From JAWRCU01 sp033542235 (lineage in GTDB: Bacteria > Pseudomonadota > Alphaproteobacteria > Rhizobiales > Rhizobiaceae): 64,000 nt of DNA. The notes beneath the pieces were generated by a model. That model did not search any database, was not told the DNA's origin, and worked only from the letters and a program-made list of their open reading frames with translations. The DNA is taken from positions 62,001 to 126,000 of the forward strand of contig NZ_JAWRCU010000001.1 of NCBI RefSeq assembly GCF_033542235.1, given 5' to 3'. The position numbers were made by a program, and so were the translations under genes. Within the stretch, counting starts at the first letter, position 1. The number at the start of each line of letters is the position of its first letter. Positions 38,416-46,955 of the stretch are shown in pieces.

Positions 38416-38729
38416 TTGCTGATCAGCCGCGGCGCATCAGCCGGCAACGGCGGCAAGCTCGAGGCGAGCTGACGAAACAACGTCTGCTGCGTCGCCTCGT
38501 TCGCCTTCACCATCTCATTTCGGAAGCTCTCGACCGCCGCACCGGTCTGGCGCTGCTGGCCGGAGTTCTCGACAAGCAGGAGAGGGAGGAAACTGATCGC
38601 GCAACCCCACTCTTCCACGTCCTTGCCGGTGTTCATGTCCTTGCCCTGCACCTTGGTGAACCACGAGCATTGAAGGCCGACGCAATCCTTTTTCAGGAGC
38701 GGGCAGAAACTACCGGGTTTGAGCTGCAT
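38412..38729 (-). CDS. Phage protein with N-terminal cysteine cluster
   Basis: A 105-residue protein that starts MQLKPGSFCPLLKKDCVGLQCSWFTKVQG and has three cysteines in the first 25 residues and a fourth in EWGCAISFLP; these could bind a metal. A helix follows (RQTGAAVESFRNEMVKANEA). Proteins of this wording are common in podovirus-like prophages between tail genes; role unknown. Confidence 0.7.
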   Translation of the reverse strand: MQLKPGSFCPLLKKDCVGLQCSWFTKVQGKDMNTGKDVEEWGCAISFLPLLLVENSGQQRQTGAAVESFRNEMVKANEATQQTLFRQLASSLPPLPADAPRLISK

Positions 38730-38730
38730 G

Positions 38731-39840
38731 TCAGGCCTTCTCGCAAACGATCACGTCGACGTACTTCACGGCGAGATTGACGGTGTGGCTATGAGCCGGG
38801 CTCGATGCCGTATGCGCGTGGGTGTCACCGCTACCGACAGAGGTGGTTGCGCCGGAATTAACGTCGACCGTGTGGGTGTGGGCGCCGGCCGAAGCGGTCG
38901 CGCCCGCAGTCACGCTGACGCTGTGCGAGTGGTTACCATCGGTCGACACAGAAATGGTAGGTCCAAGTCCGCCGCCGTCACCTTGGCCCGCAGCAGCTGG
39001 CCCTCCGCCGCCACCAGTGACGCGAGTGGGGAAAGAGTGGCTGTGGGAACCCGCCGCTCCGGTTGCCCCCGTCAACGTACCGGGGCCATGGATGTGTGCG
39101 CCCGCCGATGCGGCGGAGCCCGCCAACGTGCCCGAGGCGTGCGTATGCGCCGGCAGCTGGGCAACGGTCAGCGCCGTGCCGGCAACGCTGACGGTTACGG
39201 CTGTGGAACTAGTAGGTGTTGCGCTTTGAAAGGCCGTCGCAAATGCCACCGAGCCGGCCGTACCGCCGCCCGTGCCAGTCACAACGCGCAATGCCGCGTC
39301 ATTGTACGCTGTGTCGGTGAGCTTCGTCCAGCCGAGCGGTGCAGCTGCCTGGTGAAAGGCCCACCGCGTGCCAGCTGCGAATCCGGCAGAGGACGCGGTC
39401 GGGTTTTGTAAGATCCACGCGCCGGCAGTCGCGTTAGCCGCTGCAGAATAGACCAGGTGGTAAACCTGCCCCGCGATGATGTCCCCGGCCGCAATCGCGA
39501 CATCGGCCACTGCTCCCGCCTTCCTGATCGCCTTCGCGCCCATGCTGTTGACGTTGATGGTCGTCGCGCCTGTGTTCGAAACGTTGGCCGTAAACGAGAC
39601 ACGTAGGCCGGTCTGCAGCGCTGAGAATTGCGAATTGGCAGTGAGGGTCAACGCAGCGGCCGTGCCGCCAGTGATCAAGGAGCCGCCGAGGTCTTTCAGT
39701 AGCGCCGCGACACGCTGCATCATCATGCGGGCCGAATCGTTCACGACGTCGGGGAACATTCCCTCGCGCCAGTCGATATCGGGGTCAGCAGTGTCGTTGC
39801 TGGAAGCCGTGAGGTCCCAGTACCAAATTGATCCGGTCAT
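38731..39840 (-). CDS. Phage tail fibre protein with HxH metal-binding repeats
   Basis: A 369-residue protein. The N-terminal part (about 1-165) is a virion-attachment/receptor region (WREGMFPDVVNDSARMMMQ), followed by a collar-like domain (RWAFHQAAAPLGWTK) and a C-terminal Gly/Ala/Ser-rich shaft with seven His-x-His motifs (AHTH, AHIH, SHSH, NHSH, AHTH, HAH, AHSH). Such HxH motifs bind iron in the needle tips of T4 long and short fibres. Starts in an ATGA overlap with the gene before it. Confidence 0.82.
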   Translation of the reverse strand: MTGSIWYWDLTASSNDTADPDIDWREGMFPDVVNDSARMMMQRVAALLKDLGGSLITGGTAAALTLTANSQFSALQTGLRVSFTANVSNTGATTINVNSMGAKAIRKAGAVADVAIAAGDIIAGQVYHLVYSAAANATAGAWILQNPTASSAGFAAGTRWAFHQAAAPLGWTKLTDTAYNDAALRVVTGTGGGTAGSVAFATAFQSATPTSSTAVTVSVAGTALTVAQLPAHTHASGTLAGSAASAGAHIHGPGTLTGATGAAGSHSHSFPTRVTGGGGGPAAAGQGDGGGLGPTISVSTDGNHSHSVSVTAGATASAGAHTHTVDVNSGATTSVGSGDTHAHTASSPAHSHTVNLAVKYVDVIVCEKA

Positions 39841-40061
39841 ATGAGGCTTTCCTTAGACCTATCGTGAGGCCAGCTACCCTGGACGATCTTCAGCAGCGGC
39901 GGGATCGCCGTTTGTGCGGCAGGCATCGGCGCTCCGGGATCGGCTCCACGTTCGGTCGTCTGCTCGGGCAGAATGCCGCCGATACTGAACCTGCCGCGCG
40001 GCCGATCCTTGTTCGCCGCCGCCCGGCCGAAACGCTCCGGAATCGGCTCCGGCATAGCCAT
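39837..40061 (-). CDS. Small phage protein, possibly frameshifted at its start
   Basis: A 74-residue frame starting MAMPEPIPERFGR and ending at a TGA that overlaps the tail-fibre start. In the same frame the sequence just upstream reads GGVSIGGVQPG, which looks coding but has no start before a TGA. A neighbouring frame begins at ATG 40120 with MLGRLDFF. Joining the two by a one-base shift near 40090 would give a protein of about 94 residues, so the gene may be frameshifted. Confidence 0.5.
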   Translation of the reverse strand: MAMPEPIPERFGRAAANKDRPRGRFSIGGILPEQTTERGADPGAPMPAAQTAIPPLLKIVQGSWPHDRSKESLI

Positions 40062-40132
40062 TCCAGGCTGAACGCCTCCGATAGAGACGCCGCCGAGAAG
40101 AAATCAAGACGCCCTAACATGAAGCGCTCCCC

Positions 40133-41218
40133 TTATTTAAACATCATACCTAACAGCGACGTGCCGCCAGAAATTGGCGCGGTAAGGAGGGAGCCCAGCG
40201 CGCCAAGGACGTTAATCGGCTGCGTCGCCTTGCTCGTCTGCGTGCCCCAGGAGCCGGCCGAATTGACCCCAGCCGAGAGCAGACCGCCGAGGCGCGCCCA
40301 CGGTTCCATGTCGCTCTGCGTCCACTGGTTGATGAGCTCGTTGAGCTGGTTCTGGGTCTTGGTGTCGAGCTGGTTGCCGATGCCCATCTGCTGGTTGGCG
40401 TCGAAGACCTTGTTGTTCTGGATCGTCGGCAACTGCCCGATCATACCCAGCATGTTTTGGAATCCCTGGTTTTCGAGCCCGGCGGCACCGAGCAGCGACT
40501 GCATCTGATTGCCGAATGCACTCTGCCCGAGGCTGCCGAGCTGCCCGGCCGCACCGAGCTGGTTGCCGATGTTTTGCCCCTGCACGCCGGCCAGGCCGGA
40601 GGCCGCGTTGAGGCTGAGCCCCATGCGGCCCTGCTGCGCGGATTCCAACGCGTTCGTAGCATTGAGCTGGTTCTGCTGCTGTTGGTTGTAGTTGTTGTAG
40701 AGGAGATTCGACGTGTTCTGAGCAATGGAATCGGCCAGCACGCCCTGATTGGTGCCGGAGCCCAGGCGCCCGCCGGCGGCGAACATCTGGTTCACCTGAT
40801 CCGCGGTCTTCTGGTTCGTCTGGTTGATGATGTTATCAAGCTGGGGCGAGCCATTCAGATAATCGCCGCGCGCATAGCCAGTGAGATACTGCTCGGCTGC
40901 GCCCGGCTGGCCGGCCTGACCCATCATCTGACGATAAGGGTCCTCGCTGATCTGGCCGACGTTCTGGAACGAGTTTGCCGCCTGGTTCATCCAGTTGTTG
41001 GAGCCGCCCATATTGCCGAGCTGGTTAATGGCGTTCTGGCCTGCCTGGCCCACGCCGCCCTGTGCAAATGTTTGGGTAGCGGCAGCCATCGGCGCCGTCT
41101 TCAGGTAGGAGTTCATGTTTTTGTAGGCGTCAGAGCCCACCTGTCCCCATGCAGGCATGCCGGTTGACTGATTGGTCGCCGAGCCTTTGCCCTGAGAGGT
41201 GTTGATCGAGTTTCCCAA
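40133..41218 (-). CDS. Q/N-rich phage protein, probable ejection or tail protein
   Basis: A 361-residue protein rich in Gln, Asn, Gly and Ala with many short repeats of QxGNxxxQ type and a long predicted helical core (NNYNQQQQNQLNATNALESAQQGR). It ends with a hydrophobic Gly-rich segment (GSLLTAPISGGTSLLGMMFK). Composition and place between head and tail genes fit an internal virion or ejection protein. Start is TTG 41218 with GGAGG five bases upstream, just after the stop of the preceding gene. Confidence 0.65.
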   Translation of the reverse strand: MGNSINTSQGKGSATNQSTGMPAWGQVGSDAYKNMNSYLKTAPMAAATQTFAQGGVGQAGQNAINQLGNMGGSNNWMNQAANSFQNVGQISEDPYRQMMGQAGQPGAAEQYLTGYARGDYLNGSPQLDNIINQTNQKTADQVNQMFAAGGRLGSGTNQGVLADSIAQNTSNLLYNNYNQQQQNQLNATNALESAQQGRMGLSLNAASGLAGVQGQNIGNQLGAAGQLGSLGQSAFGNQMQSLLGAAGLENQGFQNMLGMIGQLPTIQNNKVFDANQQMGIGNQLDTKTQNQLNELINQWTQSDMEPWARLGGLLSAGVNSAGSWGTQTSKATQPINVLGALGSLLTAPISGGTSLLGMMFK

Positions 41219-41220
41219 TT

Positions 41221-41664
41221 TTACCTCCCACCCCTGAACATGGTGTTGTTACGGATGTTGTTTGCTTGAGCCTGCCTCGGGTCCATCGGAACGGCCCGCT
41301 CATATTGCCCATTCACCAGCACCCAAAGCGGTTGTGATTTCTGGTCTGGCTGCGCCGCCCGCGTCTGCTGCGATGATTTGGCTGCGGCCTGCTGCGTCAG
41401 CAATTGCTGCGCTGCTTGGATTTCCGGCGTGTTCTGCCAGCTCTGGTTCGTGACCTTCGGCCCTGAATAGCCGGTCGCCGCGAGAAGTGAGTTCATGCCG
41501 GATAGCGTCGGGTCCGAATAGCCTGCCTGCGTCGGACCGGTATAGGTGTGATAGCCGACACCCTGGTTGTAGAGATTCTGCGCGTCGCCGGCCGCCTGCT
41601 TCAGGAGGGGTTCCGCCCAAGCCGGTGGTTTGTTCTCCTGTGTCGTCTTCGTGCTTTTGCCCAT
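41221..41664 (-). CDS. Q/N-rich phage virion protein
   Basis: A 147-residue protein (MGKSTKTTQENKPPAW...) with a composition like the protein encoded after it: QNLYNQGVGYHTYTGPTQAG, EIQAAQQLLTQQ. Both begin with a short polar stretch followed by P(A)W, which suggests a paralogous or jointly acting pair. AGGAGG precedes ATG 41664 by six bases. Confidence 0.65.
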   Translation of the reverse strand: MGKSTKTTQENKPPAWAEPLLKQAAGDAQNLYNQGVGYHTYTGPTQAGYSDPTLSGMNSLLAATGYSGPKVTNQSWQNTPEIQAAQQLLTQQAAAKSSQQTRAAQPDQKSQPLWVLVNGQYERAVPMDPRQAQANNIRNNTMFRGGR

Positions 41665-41692
41665 GTGCGGCCTCCTTCTTCGATGGGAATTG

Positions 41693-41827
41693 AGGGAATA
41701 GGGCAGAAGGGAAAAGGCCCCAGGGCGGCAGCAGGCGCGTTGAGGACTAAGCAGGGACCGCATTCACAAGCAGGACGGGGCTGAACCGCCTTGGCGGGTG
41801 AAATCACCCTACTGCCCTATTCCCTTC
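41693..41827. repeat. Inverted-repeat element with TAGGGCAG ends
   Basis: Left arm AGGGAATAGGGCAGAAGGG (41693-41711) and right arm CCCTACTGCCCTATTCCCTT (41808-41827) are near-perfect complements about 100 bases apart. The right arm contains the TAG stop of the GNAT-like gene. Looks like a small non-autonomous element. Confidence 0.6.
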
Positions 41828-42260
41828 CCAATTCCTTCTGCCAAATCACGGCCGTCGGCCTATACCCGAGCGGCTCGAGGAGCCGCTTCCAGCCCTTGCG
41901 GCCGGTAAGAGCCGCCCTTTTCGCGCCGTGCTCGCGACGCGCCCATTCCTCGATTTGTTCGAGCAGCGGCATGCATTCGCCGAGACGCTCGCCACCGACC
42001 TCGGCGAGGTTGAGCCGCGTCTCCCCCGTCGCGTCGATCGACACGATCTCCGTGATCGGCGTCAGGATCACGCGCCGCGCTTCATCCTGCACGATCCAGA
42101 GCTGGCGCCGCCCCTCCGCGCATTGCTTCAGGATGTTGGACACCGTTTCCTCGTCGCCGAAACGGCGGCAGTATTTTTCGAGGCAGGCGACGATGTCGGG
42201 CCAAAACGGAGCCATCTCCTCGGCCGACATCGAGGAGGTCAGACGGATCGAGAGCTTCAT
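41817..42260 (-). CDS. Phage GNAT-like protein
   Basis: A 147-residue protein resembling the acetyltransferase-like tail or head proteins found in some podoviruses: LWIVQDEARRVILTPI central strands, a helix LLEQIEEWARREHGA and ALTGRKGWKRLLEPLGYRPTAVIWQKEL at the end, which matches the last strand-helix-strand of a GNAT fold. A clear acetyl-CoA motif is missing, so it may be structural. Its TAG stop is the first copy of a TAGGGCAG repeat. Confidence 0.6.
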   Translation of the reverse strand: MKLSIRLTSSMSAEEMAPFWPDIVACLEKYCRRFGDEETVSNILKQCAEGRRQLWIVQDEARRVILTPITEIVSIDATGETRLNLAEVGGERLGECMPLLEQIEEWARREHGAKRAALTGRKGWKRLLEPLGYRPTAVIWQKELGRE

Positions 42261-42271
42261 CGGTCTGCCGC

Positions 42272-42619
42272 CTACCCCGATCTTCCAGGTATTTCGCTGA
42301 TTGCAAGGATGACATCGATCGCATTGGCGGTTCCCGCCTGCACCCTGATCTGGTCGCTCTGGTTGAGCGAGAAGGCTTCGAGCGGAAGCCAGATCTGCCC
42401 GTTCGCGGGTACCGAGTGCTGAAAGAGCAGCCTGAAGTCTGAATTCTGGCTGGCGCTGAACCAGGCGACCGTGGCTGTGGCGGCGGCCCCCGTGACATTG
42501 GCGAGCCTGATCCCGATCGCCTGCACATAGCCGGCCGCCGTGAAGACGGTTGTGTTGCTGGTCGTGGTAAGGCGCGCGCCGATCAGGCGGCAGCTGTTGC
42601 TGACGAAATTGCCGCTCAT
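42272..42619 (-). CDS. Phage decoration-like beta protein
   Basis: A 115-residue protein with regular beta-strand pattern (TTVFTAAGYVQAIGIRLANV, TATVAWFSASQNSDF, IWLPLEAFSLNQSDQIRVQAG) typical of small virion surface proteins. Its last 25 residues have a close copy in a remnant at 48208-48318. AAGAGG lies six bases before ATG 42619 and the next gene starts 12 bases after its stop. Confidence 0.6.
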   Translation of the reverse strand: MSGNFVSNSCRLIGARLTTTSNTTVFTAAGYVQAIGIRLANVTGAAATATVAWFSASQNSDFRLLFQHSVPANGQIWLPLEAFSLNQSDQIRVQAGTANAIDVILAISEIPGRSG

Positions 42620-42725
42620 TACCGGCCTCTTGGTAGTTGGGAATGGGAGTGCCGCCTTGCCCGCTCGCCCCGGGGACCAGGCTTGCGGGATTGGTCGGCG
42701 AGCAAAAAACCAAGGGCTCAGAGCT

Positions 42726-42990
42726 AACCGTCGGTGCTGCCCCTCACCGCCTTCCCGTCCTCCGCAGCGACCGGGAGCAGCAGCTCCAAATCTGGCCTGG
42801 TCGCCGCCAATTTGCGGCTGCGGAGTGGACCGGCATCCCGTTGAGGATAATCAGAAGGGCGTCGGCCGCTCTCTTTCGCCCATCAACAGCGTCCGAGAAT
42901 GAGCGCCCGCCTTGCGACCGCCGCTCCTTCTCCCGATCGTTGACAGGGAGGAGGTCCCAGGGGGGCGGATGAAGGGCAGCGCCAACAATC
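42726..42990. mobile_element. MITE-like element with inverted ends
   Basis: Ends ACCGTCGGTGCTGCCCCTC (left) and GAAGGGCAGCGCCAACAATC (right) are imperfect complements, about 265 bases apart; a closer matching pair with the same end sequence is found at 46114-46337. No gene is present in 42620-43203, so the element explains half of this gap. Confidence 0.45.
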
Positions 42991-43203
42991 AAAGTCTAAA
43001 TTCGGGTATAAAACGGCCGCGCCGTGGTCTGCGTCACGGCCTGTCTTGCCAGGCATCTCGCAAGGAAAAATTAAAGCTCGACGGTGGCGGGGCCCAATCG
43101 TCAAGGTCGCGGCCGTTGCCCTTGAAATATACGACCGGCGATGTCCATCCTCGCCCGTCGATATAGTTATTTTTCGCGGAAGCCAGAATGACTGTTAGCC
43201 TAT

Positions 43204-43917
43204 TCAGTACTTCGGAAATTTGGAGCGAGACGGAAGGTCTTTCACGACAGTGCCTGCAATTGGGAGCGCGGTCCCATCGTTGGTCGCCAGCCGGTCGGCA
43301 AGATACTCGAGCAGCCCGCCAGGAGGTGTTGCCCTTGCTCGAAAGCTTTTGAGGACTTGCCCAAGAAGCCCGGTCGCCGCCTTCGGCGTTGCATCCACAG
43401 CCTGGCTCGAGTCGGCGAAGCGAAAAGTTTCTGCAGTCGGCTCGCGATCTCCGTACTCGATGTCGTTGGATGACATCGGCGCCACCTTACGAAAGGTGAA
43501 AGGATAATTTATATCTGTAGAAGCACGTTTAGGTAGATCAAGATCTGAATTGATGTAAGGGCCGTATTCCTGACGGTTTACCTTAGGGTCATTTCCGTAT
43601 GGGGCGTCAAATTCAGAGTACCTCAGTGCATCCATCAACGCTTTTGTAGCATCAGGAATACCGGCGACCTCGTTCTCAAGAGCGTCCCTGCCGGGAGACG
43701 GAGGAATTCTCGCTGCCAGAGCAGATAATTTCTCGCGAATCCCGTATAGACTCTCAATGCGATCGTCAAAGTCTTTGATCCGACCATCCGAGTGATACGC
43801 TGATTGACCCGACCAAGCGGCACGGAGCAGGTCATAAGCATACGCTCGGGCGTCCTCCGGACTGATCGACACCGGCTTGCCGATCGGCCCCAATGGCCTC
43901 CGTTCTATCTCGCTCAT
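43204..43917 (-). CDS. Effector-like accessory protein with GLLxYL C-terminal motif
   Basis: A 237-residue protein with no recognised domain. It is acidic to neutral, with a mostly helical first half (YAYDLLRAAWSGQ, ESLYGIREKLSALAARI) and ends with a hydrophobic helix PPGGLLEYLADRL followed by a short polar tail. That helix resembles the C-terminal segments at 59181-60296 and 63908-64000. ATG 43917 is chosen because TTAGGAG stands before it. Lower GC than the structural genes; directly downstream of an exported protein gene, with which it probably forms a two-gene accessory cassette between virion genes. Confidence 0.55.
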   Translation of the reverse strand: MSEIERRPLGPIGKPVSISPEDARAYAYDLLRAAWSGQSAYHSDGRIKDFDDRIESLYGIREKLSALAARIPPSPGRDALENEVAGIPDATKALMDALRYSEFDAPYGNDPKVNRQEYGPYINSDLDLPKRASTDINYPFTFRKVAPMSSNDIEYGDREPTAETFRFADSSQAVDATPKAATGLLGQVLKSFRARATPPGGLLEYLADRLATNDGTALPIAGTVVKDLPSRSKFPKY

Positions 43918-43943
43918 TTTTTCTCCTAACCGGGTGGCCACTT

Positions 43944-44405
43944 TTACTTCTCAAGTATTACGTACATTCTTCCGTATTTTGGCATTATGTGATAAGCTAA
44001 ATCATCTGGAGTTGCATAGTACAAATCTCCAACGAACCTCTTTTCGTCATCATAAATATAAACGTAGCCATGAGAAGATCCAGATGCGTTGAGATAACCC
44101 GTCTCCTCTCCATATATACTTATTTTGTAAAACTTTTTGCCATCGGGATCATTGTACCATCTGCGCTTTTCTGTATTTATGTATGCGAAAAAATTCCCCC
44201 CAACTCGAACAGTGCACTCCTTATCAACATCGCAAACCTGGCTACCCTCCGCCACCAGTGCGGCTGGTCCAGTTATTAACAGATGTATTTTGTAGCTTTC
44301 CGCTCCCGCCGGCGAACTTCTTAGCCCAAGAGTGAGCAGCACCGTTGTCAGAACGAAAGAGAATACAAATTTCCGCTTCAACGCACTCCAGCCGAACGCC
44401 TGCAT
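43944..44405 (-). CDS. Exported small protein of an accessory cassette
   Basis: A 153-residue protein with a signal peptide (KRKFVFSFVLTTVLLTLGL ... AGAES) and a beta-rich mature part with two cysteines (VCDVDKECTV), many Tyr and Lys (GYVYIYDDEKRFVGDLYY). Codon use is AT-richer than in its neighbours. It ends 27 bases before the start of the GLLxYL protein and may be its partner or immunity protein (inference). Confidence 0.6.
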   Translation of the reverse strand: MQAFGWSALKRKFVFSFVLTTVLLTLGLRSSPAGAESYKIHLLITGPAALVAEGSQVCDVDKECTVRVGGNFFAYINTEKRRWYNDPDGKKFYKISIYGEETGYLNASGSSHGYVYIYDDEKRFVGDLYYATPDDLAYHIMPKYGRMYVILEK

Positions 44406-44582
44406 TAACCCCCCAATATCCCCACTAGACCGACTAACGAATTCGTCAGCGCACGCGAGTAAACGATCAAAATGGTCATTTTGCGAAGGCGCGCAGCCGC
44501 ATTCGGGGCGAGAGCGCCCGGAGCCCGTGCTCTATCAGCCCCAGGGCCTTCTCAGTCATAGGCGGAGCATCGAGAGTTTTTT

Positions 44583-46055
44583 TTACTGCTGCCCCTCCTC
44601 TCCGCCGTCTGGATCGACGCCGTGCACCGCCGTCCATATCGTGCCGGCTGGTATCGTGACCTCGAAACGATGGAAGCGGCCGCTCGCACGAGCTGGAATG
44701 AGCCCGGTGCGTGCGCTGGTGTCGGCCTCGGGAAGCCATGTGCGCGCAGCGCCAGCCGAATCCTTCACGGCGACACGCCCTTTGATGGCCGGCGCATCGG
44801 CCAGGGGGCGGAAGCCACGGACGAAGCTGCGCCGGCCCGTCGTCAGCTCGCCATCACCCGTCTGCAACACGGCCTGAAGGGGATCGCCGCTGAAAAAGCC
44901 AAGCCTGAAATCGGTATCGAAGGCGGCGATTGCCGGCGTGCCGCCCGACCAGGCGCGTGAATCCAGCGAATAGGGCAGTTGATCAAGCGGAATGCCAAGC
45001 GATGAGAGGCTGTCCAGCGTGAACGGTGCAGCCGTCGCTTCCACCAGGCCGGTCATGATCGTGCCCGGCTTGATCAGCGACCAGCGATTGATGCCATAGT
45101 GATAGAGCAGCACCTTGTCGTAGGAGTTGTTCTTCGGGTTCTCGAGGCTTCGATAGGCCCAATAGACGATCTTCCGGTTCGGATCCTCCGAGCCATAGAC
45201 GTTGTAGATCTCCTGCCTGGAAATATCGTTCAGGAAGGTGTTGTCGATGCGCTCGACGCCGATGCCGTCGGGAACCGGATTGTTGTACCGATAGAAGCCG
45301 TCGTCGGAGAGGTAGAATATGCCCGAGCCCGTCGCCACCACGCTCTGTGGCGCCATGCAGCCATGGTTGGTGATGGTCTGTTGAAACGTCATCACCATGG
45401 AGGTGTCGAGGGCAAGTCGACCTTCCCTCACAGACTCCGCATGAAAGATCACGCATCCGTTCACGCCGCCGGCAAAGCCCATGATCTCGCCGCCGTCTGG
45501 GAATTCCTGGAAATCGGAAGACCTTTGCCGCGGCTTCCAGAACTGCGGCTGGTTGAGCCCCGACCATTGCACCATGCGCTGGCTGGTGTTGAGATGCGCC
45601 AGCATCACGAAGTCGCCGATGGTGCCGACTTGGCGAGCGCGAGGGGCATCGGCGCTTAGATCGGCAAACTGAAGCGGTGTAGCGACATCGATATACTGGA
45701 CCGGATCGACGCCGTTGGTAGCAATCAGCCATGATCCATATTGAACGAAAGACCACCGCTCGGACTCCGGTGTCGCATAGCCACCGGGCTTGGAGACATC
45801 GATCCACGCAAGCTGTGCACCGTCGAATTTGAAGAGTTTCGATTTCGTGCCGGCAAACAGTTGGTAATTGCCGTTGATGACGTAAGCGAGATAGCTTCCT
45901 TGCGGCCTCTCAGGCAGTGGCGCCGAGATCGGCGAGAATGCCGGAAACGGACCATAGCCGCCCGAAATCGGCAGGCAGTTCTCGATGCGATCGCAGAAAT
46001 TCGCGTCGAAGGGCGAACGGTCGGGTGCATATTCAGCAAACTGGATCAGGGTCAT
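44583..46055 (-). CDS. Phage DNA-stabilisation/tail-hub-like protein
   Basis: A 490-residue, beta-rich protein (MTLIQFAEYAPDRSPFDANFCDRIENCLP...). Repeated strand-turn units (NGNYQLFAGTKSKLFKFDG, ERWSFVQYGSWLIATNGVDPVQYID, GIFYLSDDGFYRYN) suggest a propeller. Proteins of this wording are the P22 gp10-like packaged-DNA stabilisation proteins of podoviruses; the assignment is by similarity in pattern and position. ATG 46055 fits; the frame continues upstream into the repeat element without coding sense. Confidence 0.7.
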   Translation of the reverse strand: MTLIQFAEYAPDRSPFDANFCDRIENCLPISGGYGPFPAFSPISAPLPERPQGSYLAYVINGNYQLFAGTKSKLFKFDGAQLAWIDVSKPGGYATPESERWSFVQYGSWLIATNGVDPVQYIDVATPLQFADLSADAPRARQVGTIGDFVMLAHLNTSQRMVQWSGLNQPQFWKPRQRSSDFQEFPDGGEIMGFAGGVNGCVIFHAESVREGRLALDTSMVMTFQQTITNHGCMAPQSVVATGSGIFYLSDDGFYRYNNPVPDGIGVERIDNTFLNDISRQEIYNVYGSEDPNRKIVYWAYRSLENPKNNSYDKVLLYHYGINRWSLIKPGTIMTGLVEATAAPFTLDSLSSLGIPLDQLPYSLDSRAWSGGTPAIAAFDTDFRLGFFSGDPLQAVLQTGDGELTTGRRSFVRGFRPLADAPAIKGRVAVKDSAGAARTWLPEADTSARTGLIPARASGRFHRFEVTIPAGTIWTAVHGVDPDGGEEGQQ

Positions 46056-46113
46056 GGGACGTGCAAGGAGTGGGAGGTGAATGGGGAGTGGTGATGCTAC
46101 CGCGGGTAGAATC

Positions 46114-46337
46114 GACCGTTGGCGCTGCCCCTCCCTCATCGCGCGGTCGGGCACTTCCTCCCGCAATCGAGGAGAAGGCGCTAGCCGGTGTTGAAGGCGC
46201 CTACTCTGCAAGGCCGGCGATTGGCGAAATCAGGCCGCAGTTCTCCCTCTCCCTGTCCCGAGCTTGTCGAGGAAACGGAGGAGAGATGCCGTCCTTCGGC
46301 AGGCTCAGGAGCCAAGTGAGAGGCAGTGCCAACGGTC
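46114..46337. mobile_element. MITE-like element with 20-bp inverted ends
   Basis: Left end GACCGTTGGCGCTGCCCCTC (46114-46133) and right end GAGAGGCAGTGCCAACGGTC (46318-46337) match as inverted repeats at 18 of 20 positions. The 224-base body has no coding capacity. The same type of end occurs at 42726-42990. Together with the AT-rich 46380-46440 this fills the gap before the next gene. Confidence 0.55.
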
Positions 46338-46452
46338 AAGGCTTCAAGCGGGTAGCAGGTGCAACGAGCAAGCCGGCCTTGACTTTTACACAATTTAAAG
46401 TTGCAATATGATAGATTCAAATCTCGCACATCGAGATTGATGGGGGCTAGCG

Positions 46453-46758
46453 ATGTTTCACACCTATATCTGTGCTTCCTCCGGAAACGTCGTCGATTTC
46501 GACCGGGCGTCCTTCCTGATGGACCGGGATTTGTTGAACGAAGCCATGCAAACCTTGATGTGCGAGGGCGTCAGCGGGCGGGAGGATTTGGACAGGGACA
46601 CTTTCAAGCCAACTGTCGGCGCTCATGAAGTACCGAACCGGCCCCCCACCGTGGATAGCCGCGCTCAGCTCGTCTGGAATAGATATTGCAAATTGCATGC
46701 AGAGAAGTACGGCAGCTCCTTCACGCCTGATGACGATCCTCATTGGGATTCGTCCTGA
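46453..46758 (+). CDS. Small accessory protein, first of two tandem paralogues
   Basis: A 101-residue protein that runs against the strand of the phage structural genes. It shares with the gene at 47128 the block SSGNxxDFDRAxFLMDRDLL, a central RAQLV stretch, the YCxLHxEK pair of motifs and the end FTPDDDPHWDSS. GGGGG lies six bases before ATG 46453 and an AT-rich, promoter-like region (about 46378-46440) is upstream. I do not recognise the family. It lies near ADP-ribosyltransferase-like remnants and might be a partner or immunity protein. Confidence 0.6.
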   Translation: MFHTYICASSGNVVDFDRASFLMDRDLLNEAMQTLMCEGVSGREDLDRDTFKPTVGAHEVPNRPPTVDSRAQLVWNRYCKLHAEKYGSSFTPDDDPHWDSS

Positions 46759-46955
46759 GAGCCTATCGAGAATTGAAAAATCCTATGACGAATAACGAAT
46801 AGTGGAACAGCGAGCGCCGAAGCGTAACATTTCCATCATTCTAACGGCCGTATATACTTCAAAACCAATTCACTTCGAGAGCTGGGTAAATGGCCGGGAA
46901 CTTCTATATCGACAAGGAGTACGGACCGGTATGGAACTACGAGATCGGCGATCAG

